Assembly: GCA_964414785.1 (NCBI GenBank)
Contig: CAYPXZ010000005.1
Span: 1-64,000, forward strand
Reading direction: 5' to 3'
DNA from: Palsa-1447 sp964414785
GTDB lineage: Bacteria > Verrucomicrobiota > Verrucomicrobiia > Opitutales > Opitutaceae
DNA length: 64,000 bases
Below the pieces are notes generated by a model, which searched no databases, was not told the origin of the DNA, and saw only the letters and a program-made list of their open reading frames with translations. Below, in pieces: positions 31,236 to 39,309 of the stretch; position 1 is the first letter of the stretch; each line of letters begins with the position of its first letter. The position numbers and the translations under genes were made by a program.

Positions 31236-33446
31236 CTAGTGGCTAAGCCTCGACACCATCGCGTAGACGATGAGGCCAAGCAGGATCAGGCCCAGGCCGA
31301 AGAACATGAAGCCGAACGTGCGTGCGATCTTCTTGCGGCTCTCCCAGTCGTCCTTCACGCGGTGCTCCTCGAGACGGTTCTCCGCGATCAGCCTGTCGTA
31401 CCAGCGCTTGCGCTCATGGATCAGCTCTGTCTTGGAGATGCGCCCGGAGAAGATGACCGTGTCCATCGGGAACTTCTCGATCCGGAAATGGGTGTTGAAG
31501 AAGTGGAAGGTGAAGATGAAGCCGGCGGCAAGGAGCGCCTCGTCAGAATGGACCAGGAGCGCGATGTTGATCACCCACCCGCCGACAAAGCGCGTGAAGA
31601 ACCCGGGGTACCACATGACGAGCCCGGAAGCCCCGATGATGAAGATGCCCCAGAACACGGCGAAGTAGTCAAAGCGCTCCCAATAGGTCCACCTGTCGAA
31701 CTGCGGCTTCGGGCCCTTCCCGAAGAACCACTTCTGGTGGGCGACGAAGTCGCGCCAGTCCTGGAACGACGGGACCATGGAGTCGGGGCCGAACATGGCG
31801 CTCCATACCCGCCGAAGCGTCAGTCGGCCGGTGGCGGGGTCGCGCAGCATCGAGCGGTTCCTCCAGAAGCCCGTCAGCAGGTCGAAGAGGTGGAGGCCGA
31901 AGTAGATGAAGGTGACGAAGGCCCCGAACCGGTGCAGTGCGCGGGCGACCTCCGCCCCCCCGAGCATATTGAAGATGACCTTGGCCCACTCCGTGTAGTT
32001 GAACTTGAGCGGCATCCCCGTAAGGACGAGGAGCAGGAAGCTCGTCACGACCAGCAGGTGCAGGAAGCGCTCGAAGGGGGTGAAGCGCGTGAACACCTCG
32101 TCGTCCACCGTCGCCTTGACCTTCGCCTCGCGGAAGGTCTTCGAGTCATTCATGTAGAGGTAGACCGAGCGCACGATCCACAGGACGGTGTGCAGGCCGA
32201 AGAACGAGAAGACCCCGATCAGGAGCGCCGTCATCGCCAGGTACACCGCATGGAGGACCGGATAGTGCACCCCGTCGCGCGGATCCGCGTGCGGCTGGAA
32301 CTCGGTGAACTTCGGTCCCACACCGGGATGGCACTGCTGGCAGGTCCCCAGGATCTTCTCCTTGGAGAGCCTGGAGCGCGGGTCGGAGATCGGGAACACG
32401 TCGTGGTGCCCGTGGCAGTCGTAGCAGGCGGCCACGTCCGAGGCCACGTTCGGGCGCCCCAGGGTCATCGCCTTGCCGTGGTAGGTCTCGCGGTAGTGGG
32501 CCAGGCGGTCCTGGTGGCACTTGCCGCACACCTCGTCGCTCGCGGCCTTGAACGACTCGCCCGTCGGCGCCACGATCTGGTGGGCGCTGTGGCAGTCCGT
32601 GCAGACCGGGCCCTTGGGGTCCCCCTTCGCCAGAAGCTGCCCGTGCACGCTCTGGTTGTAGGTCTCCTCGATGCCCATGTGGCACTGCCCGCAGGTCTTG
32701 GCTATGTTCGCGTGGTTCGTCCGCGCGCTCTGATCGACGTTGCGCTTGATGTCATGGACGCCGTGGCAGTCGTCGCACGAGGGCGCCACGATCAGCTTCA
32801 TCTTGATCAGCGCCTGGCCGTGGATGCTGTCCTTGTAGAAGTCCGCCGTGTGGGCGTTCATCCGGTAGGCGGCGATCAACTTCGGGTCGCTGTGGCATTT
32901 GGCGCACGTCTCCGGCAGGTTCAGCTTGAAGACCGGCGAATCGATGCTCTTGACGGACGCGACCTCGTGCGCGTTGCCGTGGCAGCTCGCGCAGGTCGCG
33001 GCGGCCGACGCCCCCATGGCGTGGCTCATGCCGTGGATGCTGTTGGAATAGGCCTTGTCCTCGTTCGCGTGGCAGGCAGCGCATTGGACGGCGGGAAGCT
33101 TGTTGTCGTGCGGGGTCTCGGTGATCGACGTGTGGCAGTCGACGCAGTTGAGCTTGCCGTGCATGGAGCGGGCGAAGGCCTCGGGCTTCACCCCGATCCA
33201 CTCCGGCGCCAGGCCCTTCTTCCTCGGCTTAAACTCGGCCTCGTGGCAGTCCATGCACTCGCTGTTCGCGACGGCGGGCGCCGCCTTTGCGAGCACAGGC
33301 TGGGCGCTCTGCACCGGGGCGGCCAGGGTAGCAGCCGGCCCGGCCTTTGGCCCGTCGCCGGCTGCACCCTTGGCGCTGGCTCCGATCAGCAGCGCGGCCC
33401 ACACAACTAAGGCCGTCCGGATGATTTTTGTGGAGTCCGCCCTCAT
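31236..33446 (-). CDS. 11-haem cytochrome c / cytochrome b fusion (CbcL-like)
   Basis: 736 residues. Signal-type N-terminus, 11 CXXCH motifs in the first 400 residues, then a membrane domain with about six helices. Candidate b-haem His residues are in FERFLHLLVVTSF, LHRFGAFVTFIYFGLHLFD and LVHSDEALLAAGFIFTFHFF. The first three haem motifs and the flanking sequence are nearly identical to the 13-haem neighbour (for example EAEFKPRKKG and SITETPHD), while the b-domains differ, pointing to duplication and divergence. Likely takes electrons from quinol to periplasmic cytochromes, or the reverse. Divergent from the monohaem cytochrome / NrfD operon. Confidence 0.85.
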   Translation of the reverse strand: MRADSTKIIRTALVVWAALLIGASAKGAAGDGPKAGPAATLAAPVQSAQPVLAKAAPAVANSECMDCHEAEFKPRKKGLAPEWIGVKPEAFARSMHGKLNCVDCHTSITETPHDNKLPAVQCAACHANEDKAYSNSIHGMSHAMGASAAATCASCHGNAHEVASVKSIDSPVFKLNLPETCAKCHSDPKLIAAYRMNAHTADFYKDSIHGQALIKMKLIVAPSCDDCHGVHDIKRNVDQSARTNHANIAKTCGQCHMGIEETYNQSVHGQLLAKGDPKGPVCTDCHSAHQIVAPTGESFKAASDEVCGKCHQDRLAHYRETYHGKAMTLGRPNVASDVAACYDCHGHHDVFPISDPRSRLSKEKILGTCQQCHPGVGPKFTEFQPHADPRDGVHYPVLHAVYLAMTALLIGVFSFFGLHTVLWIVRSVYLYMNDSKTFREAKVKATVDDEVFTRFTPFERFLHLLVVTSFLLLVLTGMPLKFNYTEWAKVIFNMLGGAEVARALHRFGAFVTFIYFGLHLFDLLTGFWRNRSMLRDPATGRLTLRRVWSAMFGPDSMVPSFQDWRDFVAHQKWFFGKGPKPQFDRWTYWERFDYFAVFWGIFIIGASGLVMWYPGFFTRFVGGWVINIALLVHSDEALLAAGFIFTFHFFNTHFRIEKFPMDTVIFSGRISKTELIHERKRWYDRLIAENRLEEHRVKDDWESRKKIARTFGFMFFGLGLILLGLIVYAMVSRLSH

Positions 33447-33486
33447 ATTACTTGTTGGCGACTATGCGCCGATACCGTCCGCGCGG

Positions 33487-33524
33487 CTACGCAGCCGTTG
33501 CGCAGTTCTAGGCATCTCTTGCCG
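33487..33524 (-). promoter_or_regulatory. Upstream element of the 11-haem cytochrome gene
   Basis: On the minus strand CGGCAAGAGATGCC (33511-33524) is followed by CTGCGCAACGGCTGCGTAG (33487-33505), with the same order and spacing as in front of the 13-haem gene. Ends 40 bases before the start codon. Conservation of non-coding sequence between two diverged paralogues suggests a binding site or promoter. Confidence 0.45.
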
Positions 33525-33565
33525 ACGTTCGCGCAAAATGCCGTTTCGACGGCCCACAAAGCAGA

Positions 33566-33581
33566 GGGCAAGAAATGCACA
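33566..33581 (+). promoter_or_regulatory. Recurrent upstream motif, monohaem cytochrome/NrfD operon copy
   Basis: GGGCAAGAAATGCACA, ending 76 bases before the cytochrome start at 33658, oriented towards that gene. The divergent region therefore has one copy for each direction. Confidence 0.4.
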
Positions 33582-33657
33582 GCCTTGAACAAAGGGCCGG
33601 TAGTCAGGTTCGTGGAAAAAGCCGATGATGCATGAAACCCCAAATCACATCACCCCG

Positions 33658-33987
33658 ATGAACTACCTTCGCATCTCCCTCGCCCTTGCCAGTGCCACCC
33701 TCGCAACGATCGCCATCGCTGCCGATGCCGACTCCAATTGGAAGGACAAGTGCATGAGCTGCCACGGCCCCGACGGCCAGGGCGACACAAAGATGGGCAA
33801 GAAGCTGAAGATAAGGAGCATGGCGGACGCCACGTTCCAGGCATCGTTCACGGACGAGGAGGCGGTGAAGGCGGTCAAGGAGGGCATCAAGGACCCCACA
33901 GGCAAGGTCAAGATGAAGCCCATCGAAGGCCTAGCCGATGACGAGATCACGGCGCTCGTAAAGCACGTTCGCGAGCTCAAGAAGTAG
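33658..33987 (+). CDS. Small monohaem cytochrome c
   Basis: Periplasmic class I cytochrome c (109 residues) with signal peptide (LALASATLATIAIA) and one haem site, CMSCHGPDGQG; the Met of KVKMKPIEG is the likely sixth ligand. Start is ATG 33658; an upstream extension in frame lacks signal-peptide character. Related along its whole length to the cytochrome at 40896-41234 (shared KxGKKLKI, EGIK, KMK and DEI segments). First in the cytochrome / tetrahaem / FeS / NrfD operon, so it probably carries electrons to or from that complex. Confidence 0.9.
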   Translation: MNYLRISLALASATLATIAIAADADSNWKDKCMSCHGPDGQGDTKMGKKLKIRSMADATFQASFTDEEAVKAVKEGIKDPTGKVKMKPIEGLADDEITALVKHVRELKK

Positions 33988-34012
33988 GATCCGCCGCCGT
34001 TTATCCTCCGCG

Positions 34013-34690
34013 ATGACCCCTGCTCCCCAGAGGCCTCAGGAGAAGGTGCTTCGCAGGACCAACATCGTTCTCATCTGCGTCACGTGCGGCTTCTTCGCCT
34101 TGGGTGCGGCCATGCTCGGAGGCCCGTGGGGACAGGCAACCGTCCAGCGGAAGATCCCGCTCGTCGATCCCTCGTTCCTGGACCAGACCGCGTCGCGCAA
34201 GTCCTACGCGGACATGACGAGGGAGAAGGCGGACATGTCGGATTTCGACTGCTACGTCTGCCATGAGAAGAAGAACCCACCGCCGCTGCGCTTCGACGCC
34301 CAGCACGTGCTCATCGTCCCCGACGAGCACTCGGACATCAAGATGGGCCACGGCACTCACAACAGAAACAACCTCTGCTACAACTGCCACAACGAGGGCA
34401 ATCTCCTGACCTTCTCCACGCGCGACGGCAACGAGCTCCAGTTCGCAGAGAGCTCGCGGCTGTGCGGCAGCTGCCATGGCCCCAACTACCGCGACTGGGA
34501 GGCCGGCGTCCATGGCCGCATGAACGGCTACTGGAACCACAAGCTCGGTGACTTCCGGAGGCTGGACTGCGTCAACTGCCACAATCCGCATTCTCCGCGC
34601 ATTCCCACACGCAAGCCCGCCCCCCCGCCCCACCCGCTGCGCGAACCGGCCAAACCCGAGACCCCGGTCTCTGCGGCGACCACCCCTTGA
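34013..34690 (+). CDS. Membrane-anchored tetrahaem cytochrome c
   Basis: 225 residues: an N-terminal anchor helix (NIVLICVTCGFFALGAAML), then four CXXCH motifs (CYVCH, CYNCH, CGSCH, CVNCH) and a Pro-rich tail. Additional His residues (HGTHNRNN, HGRMNGYWNHK) could be distal haem ligands. By position it resembles the small multihaem electron carriers encoded with NrfC/NrfD-type quinol dehydrogenases. Starts 25 bases after the monohaem cytochrome and its stop adjoins the FeS gene. Confidence 0.87.
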   Translation: MTPAPQRPQEKVLRRTNIVLICVTCGFFALGAAMLGGPWGQATVQRKIPLVDPSFLDQTASRKSYADMTREKADMSDFDCYVCHEKKNPPPLRFDAQHVLIVPDEHSDIKMGHGTHNRNNLCYNCHNEGNLLTFSTRDGNELQFAESSRLCGSCHGPNYRDWEAGVHGRMNGYWNHKLGDFRRLDCVNCHNPHSPRIPTRKPAPPPHPLREPAKPETPVSAATTP

Positions 34691-34692
34691 CC

Positions 34693-35646
34693 ATGCCCCA
34701 GCCCGATCACCCTCCCGCAGCGGCCCCCGACGAGACCGATCGGCTGATGGGAAGGCGCAACTTCCTAAGGTCCTCGGCGGCATTCGCGGGGCTTAGCGCC
34801 CTTGCCGCAAGCCTCTCCCCCCTGCGTGAGCTGCACGACTACTCGTCGGTCGATGAGTTCATGCAGAAGTACTACAAGGAGATGACGCCCGATGACATGG
34901 CCAAGGCCATCAAGCGGATCGAGAACGAGGTGCAGAAGCAGTACGGGATCAGGCCCCATGTGCGCGACCTCAGGCCGATGGACGGCGTGGAGTTTGTCTA
35001 CTGCCTGAACCTGACCCGCTGCATCGGCTGCCGGAAATGCGTGCATGCCTGCGTTGCGGAGAACAACCAGTCGCGAAATCCCGAGATCCAGTACATCCGG
35101 GTCCTCAAGCTGCCGCACGGCTCGATGGACGTCGACAAGGCCGACCACACCTACAATCCCGAGCTCGTTCCTGAAAAGGGCTTCTTCTACATGCCGGTTC
35201 AATGCCAGCAGTGCCACAACCCGCCCTGCGTCAAAGTCTGCCCCGTGCACGCCACGTGGCAGGAGAAGGACGGCATTACGGTCATCGATTACGACTGGTG
35301 CATCGGGTGCCGCTACTGCGAGGCCGCCTGCCCGTACTGGGCCCGGCGCTTCAACTTCACAAAGCCCGAGATTCCCAAGGAGCGCCTCAACCCGAACATG
35401 GCCTACCTAGGCAACCGCCCCCGCAAGCAGGGCGTGATGGAGAAGTGCCACTTCTGCATCCAGCGCACCCGCGTCGGCAAGTATCCCGCGTGCCTTGAGG
35501 TCTGCCCCGTCGGCGCGCGCAAGTTCGGCAACATCCTCGATCCAGAGAGCGAGGTCTCGTACATCCTGCGCGAGAAGCGAATATTCATCCAGTTGAAGGA
35601 GGAAATGGGGACCAACCCCCGCTTCTTCTACTACTTCGAGAAATGA
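34693..35646 (+). CDS. Tat-exported four-cluster ferredoxin subunit (NrfC/PsrB-like)
   Basis: 317 residues from ATG 34693; a TTG at 34687 overlapping the upstream stop would add two. Twin-arginine motif RRNFLR at 21-26 followed by a hydrophobic stretch, so it is exported folded. Cysteine groups CIGCRKCVHAC, CQQCHNPPCVKVCP, CIGCRYCEAACP and CHFCIQRTRVGKYPACLEVCP give four cubane clusters as in NrfC, PsrB and HybA. Acts as the wire between the NrfD-like membrane subunit and the haem proteins. Overlaps the nrfD-like gene by 4 bases. Confidence 0.92.
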   Translation: MPQPDHPPAAAPDETDRLMGRRNFLRSSAAFAGLSALAASLSPLRELHDYSSVDEFMQKYYKEMTPDDMAKAIKRIENEVQKQYGIRPHVRDLRPMDGVEFVYCLNLTRCIGCRKCVHACVAENNQSRNPEIQYIRVLKLPHGSMDVDKADHTYNPELVPEKGFFYMPVQCQQCHNPPCVKVCPVHATWQEKDGITVIDYDWCIGCRYCEAACPYWARRFNFTKPEIPKERLNPNMAYLGNRPRKQGVMEKCHFCIQRTRVGKYPACLEVCPVGARKFGNILDPESEVSYILREKRIFIQLKEEMGTNPRFFYYFEK

Positions 35647-36917
35647 TAAGAGCCACCCGCGACTACCTTATTTTCCTGTGGCGATGCGCGCAAATTGCGT
35701 TCGTCGGCGACTGGCGCTACTACGCTTGGATGGGCGGCCTCACGGTCTTCTGCCTCCTCGGGCTGCATGCCTACTGCAACCAGTTGGTCCACGGGCTGAT
35801 CGTGACCGGCATGAGCGACGAGGTCTCCTGGGGCGTCTACATTGCAAATTTCACGTTCCTGGTGGGTGTCGCGGCGGCGGCCGTGATGATGGTGATCCCG
35901 GTCTACATCTATGACAACGAGGAGCTCCATGACCTCGTCATCTTTGGCGAACTGCTCGCGGTCGCCGCGATCATAATGTGCCTGGCCTTCGTCACGGTCG
36001 ACCTGGGCAGGCCCGACCGTTTCTGGCACCTGATCCCGGGCATCGGACAGCTCAATTTCCCGCGCTCAATGCTCAGTTGGGACGTCATCGTGCTCAACGG
36101 CTACCTCCTGCTCAACATCCACATCTGCGGCTACCTGCTCTACTGCCGCTACCAGAACCGGAAGCCCTCAAAGTGGTTCTACATCCCGTTCGTCTTCGTG
36201 GCCATCTTCTGGGCGGTCTCCATTCACACGGTAACGGCCTTCCTCTATGTCGGCCTCGGCGGGAGGCCCTTCTGGAATTCATCCATCGTGGGGCCGCGGT
36301 TCCTGGCGTCCGCCTTCTCAGCCGGGCCGGCGATCATCATCCTGGCTCTGCAGGTGATCCGCCGCGTCACGCATTACCACATTACGAACAAGGCCCTGCT
36401 GACCCTGCGAAGCATCGTGCAGGTATCGATGCTCATCAATGTGTTCCTGCTGATCAACGAGGTGTTCAAGGAGTTCTACTCGGGAAACCTGCACGTGGCC
36501 TCATCGCGGTACCTCTTCCTCGGCCTGGACGGGCACCATGCCCTGGTCCCGTGGATTTGGACTGCCATAGCGTTCAACCTGATCAGCATGTTCCTGCTGA
36601 TCCTTCCGCTCAGCCGGAGCCTGAAGTGGCTCGATGTCGCCTGCGTCCTTTGCATCGTCGGAATCTGGATCGAGAAGGGCATGGGGCTCGTGATCCCCGG
36701 ATTCATCCCCACGCCACTGGGGGCCCTGATCGAGTATACTCCGAGCCTAAACGAAACCCTGGTCTGCCTCGGCATATGGGCCTTCGGGCTGCTCTGCTAC
36801 ACGATCTTCCTTCGCATGTCGGTGCCGATCCTCCAGGGGACCCTGAGCAAGGCCAACGAGCGCCTGCCCGAGGGTAATGCGGCTGGAGAAGGAATTCCCG
36901 CCCCGACCCCGCATTGA
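35643..36917 (+). CDS. NrfD/PsrC-type quinone-interacting membrane subunit
   Basis: 424 residues with about ten hydrophobic helices and no haem motifs. Segments such as ELLAVAAIIMCLAFVTVDLG, RPDRFWHLIPG and HTVTAFLYVGLGGRPFWNSS are characteristic of the NrfD/PsrC/HybB family, which oxidise or reduce quinones at the periplasmic side. With the FeS and tetrahaem genes it forms a quinol:cytochrome c oxidoreductase-like module; no catalytic molybdopterin or nitrite-reductase subunit is nearby. Confidence 0.92.
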   Translation: MIRATRDYLIFLWRCAQIAFVGDWRYYAWMGGLTVFCLLGLHAYCNQLVHGLIVTGMSDEVSWGVYIANFTFLVGVAAAAVMMVIPVYIYDNEELHDLVIFGELLAVAAIIMCLAFVTVDLGRPDRFWHLIPGIGQLNFPRSMLSWDVIVLNGYLLLNIHICGYLLYCRYQNRKPSKWFYIPFVFVAIFWAVSIHTVTAFLYVGLGGRPFWNSSIVGPRFLASAFSAGPAIIILALQVIRRVTHYHITNKALLTLRSIVQVSMLINVFLLINEVFKEFYSGNLHVASSRYLFLGLDGHHALVPWIWTAIAFNLISMFLLILPLSRSLKWLDVACVLCIVGIWIEKGMGLVIPGFIPTPLGALIEYTPSLNETLVCLGIWAFGLLCYTIFLRMSVPILQGTLSKANERLPEGNAAGEGIPAPTPH

Positions 36918-36930
36918 GCGGTCCGCCTCC

Positions 36931-37428
36931 ATGGCCACGCAACTCACCGCAGAAGACGCCAAGCAGTCCCTCACCGCCCACGTCGAGGCGAAGGGGGCCG
37001 AGATCCAGGCGAAATACGGGCCCCAGATAGGCTGGAGCGAGCTCCAGGCGCTGCTCAATGACCGCACCTGCGTCCGGTATCCCTGCAGGATCGAATTCGA
37101 CTCATCGCGCCTGCAGCCCGGCGAATTCGCCTATCCCGAGCCTGCAGGTCCGTCTCCGGAGGACGGGTTCACCCTCTACGTCCACCCCATCTATCAGTCG
37201 CGGCCCTCCATGGTGCCGTACCTCGTGCTCTACCAGCTTGTGGTGGTTAACTACGGCGATTTCGCATCGCCGGACGACGCGGAGGCGTTTGCCGCGGCAG
37301 CCCTGGGCCTCGACCGGGAGCTCTATTACCAGGCCCTCTGCAGCCTCGCCGACGAGCTGGCCGCGCCCGAAGACACTGCCGGCGTCGATCCGACGGAGCA
37401 CTCCGGCGGCTGCACCTGCGGCGCCTGA
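36931..37428 (+). CDS. Hypothetical protein of the NrfD operon, CxC terminus
   Basis: 165 residues, not recognised. Start is ATG 36931, 13 bases after the nrfD-like stop; an earlier frame start overlaps that gene. Soluble, acidic, with no signal peptide, so cytoplasmic. Central region (YVHPIYQSRPSMVPYLVLYQ) is rich in aromatic residues. It ends in SGGCTCGA, whose CxC pair and preceding His (EHSGGCTC) could bind a metal. Position suggests a role in assembling or regulating the membrane complex, but nothing in the sequence proves it. Confidence 0.65.
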   Translation: MATQLTAEDAKQSLTAHVEAKGAEIQAKYGPQIGWSELQALLNDRTCVRYPCRIEFDSSRLQPGEFAYPEPAGPSPEDGFTLYVHPIYQSRPSMVPYLVLYQLVVVNYGDFASPDDAEAFAAAALGLDRELYYQALCSLADELAAPEDTAGVDPTEHSGGCTCGA

Positions 37429-37440
37429 CGGCGCCCCCCG

Positions 37441-39162
37441 TCAAACGGCCTTGTCGCGTTCCCGCCGGCGCTGCCTGGCATAGGCAACCGAGACGCCAAG
37501 CAGGACGACGCCCAGCACAAGGAACGAGACGATTCGGTACGCCGCCTCGAGGCGGGCGAGGTCGACCACGAAGACGTAGACGATGGTCGCCATGATCGTG
37601 CTGATCCCCATCAGCCGGTATTTCACGTTCGATAGCACGGCGCTCGCCACAAAGTACAGCACTGAGGCGCCAAGCCAGGAGGCGCTTACCCATCCCCGGG
37701 GGACGGTGTGGAAGAGTCCGTAGGGAATCACGATGCATGCCGCGCCCAGGTAGAGGTTGCGCATGAGCTCGGTGCGCAGCTCCAGGCGATCCTTCTGCCA
37801 GTTGAGCACCCTGGCCGTCAGCAGTGCGACAACCGCGAAGCTCAGGTTCACCGGGCCCGTGGCCTGGCCCAGGGCGAGGTACGCAATGTAGATGCCCCCG
37901 AAGATGAAGATGTTCGCGACGATGACGATCTTCGAGCGGAACCACACGGCGGTTGCGGCCACCAAGAGGCTCTGCCAAGCGAGCCACGCGTAGAAGTCCG
38001 GCGCGGGGAAGTATCGGAAGATCGCGAGGCTGAGCATCATGTATCCCGAGCACGCATAGATCGACGTGGCATAGACGCTCTGGTGGTGGCGCCAGTAGGC
38101 GACCGCGGCCAGGAGGAGCCCGCACCCTAGGGCCGTCTCCACCCAAGGGGCGGCGGCACCATAGAAGAGCTGCACATTTATAAGCGCGATCAACATCGAG
38201 CCGCCGCTGATGAGCAATGCCCTGCCGATACGCAGGGCCACCGGGTCGCCCCCCGCACCCGGACGGTAGCCGATCGCCAAGAGCGGCACCGAGTACCCGG
38301 CCAAGGCCAGGAGGTTGCCCTGCGGGGAGTCGGCCCCGCGCAGGGCGTGTCCGACGAGCGGGTTGTTAAGGAGCCAGTCCAGATGCAGGAGGTAGGCCTG
38401 ACCCGCCACAAGTAGCCCAAGCCATGCCCAGCCTCGTGCCCGGGCAAGAGCGTAGGCGGCCGCCGCGAGTACGACCAGGAAGCCGAGCTGGAACCATGCG
38501 AGATCGGAGATCGCGACCGTAGCCATGGCGAAGGTGAAGACGAAGCCGGCCATGACCTCGCCGCGGCGGCGCGCCGTAAGCCAGAGTTCGGCCCCGAGAA
38601 CGGAGACCACCAGAGCGAGCCCCGCGCCGCGCCCCTCGACGACCGGGTTCGCCGAGAAGAAATGCAGGCGCAGCGTCGCAAAAAAGAGGAGAAACAGCGC
38701 ACCGCCGAAAAGGATCTGCGATGCGTCAGGAAGCGCCTTCATCCAGTGGCGCGAGGCGGCGAAGAACGCCGCGGCGGCGACGTAGCCGATGAGGCACGAC
38801 ACAAGCGGCGGCACGCCGGAGAAGGGAAACGCAACCAGGAAGGCCAGGCCCACGCTGAGGGCCAGCACCCCCACCCTTGCGAGCCAGTACTCGCCTATCT
38901 GCATCTCCAGGCCGCCGTCACCGTCAGGCCCGATGAGCGCGACTGGGGACTTCGGGACCTCGCCGCCCAGGATCAAGTCGGCCTCGGCGTCCGTCAGCGG
39001 CCTGAACCCAAGGTAGCTTTCCATCCGAAAAAGCCGCGCCTCGAGCCGGCGCTGGAGCCGCTCGGAATCGGTGCGCGAAGCGGCTCCGGGGGAGCCGGCT
39101 GGTGTAATGCCGGTTCCTTCGGAGCGCGCGGACGGGGACGGAGGGGGTTCTTCCGCGTTCAT
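37441..39162 (-). CDS. Polytopic membrane protein, DUF2339-like
   Basis: 573 residues with a hydrophilic N-terminal 95 residues (Pro/Ser-rich, then a short coiled segment RLQRRLEARLFRMESYLGFR) and some 14-16 membrane helices. The motif IGEYWLARVGVLALSVGLAF is like the opening of the DUF2339 family, which has no known function. Start chosen at ATG 39162 because a further upstream Met lies in the promoter area. A copy of the recurrent motif lies 42 bases upstream. It is convergent with the NrfD operon. Confidence 0.7.
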   Translation of the reverse strand: MNAEEPPPSPSARSEGTGITPAGSPGAASRTDSERLQRRLEARLFRMESYLGFRPLTDAEADLILGGEVPKSPVALIGPDGDGGLEMQIGEYWLARVGVLALSVGLAFLVAFPFSGVPPLVSCLIGYVAAAAFFAASRHWMKALPDASQILFGGALFLLFFATLRLHFFSANPVVEGRGAGLALVVSVLGAELWLTARRRGEVMAGFVFTFAMATVAISDLAWFQLGFLVVLAAAAYALARARGWAWLGLLVAGQAYLLHLDWLLNNPLVGHALRGADSPQGNLLALAGYSVPLLAIGYRPGAGGDPVALRIGRALLISGGSMLIALINVQLFYGAAAPWVETALGCGLLLAAVAYWRHHQSVYATSIYACSGYMMLSLAIFRYFPAPDFYAWLAWQSLLVAATAVWFRSKIVIVANIFIFGGIYIAYLALGQATGPVNLSFAVVALLTARVLNWQKDRLELRTELMRNLYLGAACIVIPYGLFHTVPRGWVSASWLGASVLYFVASAVLSNVKYRLMGISTIMATIVYVFVVDLARLEAAYRIVSFLVLGVVLLGVSVAYARQRRRERDKAV

Positions 39163-39204
39163 ATGGCCCTTGAGGCGAGTATGGCGTGGTTCGATCTGCT
39201 TAGC

Positions 39205-39220
39205 TGCGCAGCTCTTGCCC
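39205..39220 (-). promoter_or_regulatory. Recurrent upstream motif, DUF2339-like gene copy
   Basis: GGGCAAGAGCTGCGCA on the minus strand, the copy closest to the overall consensus, ending 42 bases before the start at 39162. Confidence 0.4.
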
Positions 39221-39309
39221 AATCATGCGCGTATCGTGACGAATCGGTCCTCGGATCAACGCACGGGGCCCCCTGAGCGGCCCGGAGCACGAGCAAGGGC
39301 GGACTCAGG

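Noticed and set aside
31134..33410. 758-codon open frame antisense to the 11-haem cytochrome gene
   Set aside because: Repeats His/Val/Ala strings derived from antisense CXXCH codons; a comparable artefact is seen opposite the 13-haem gene at 29736-31004.
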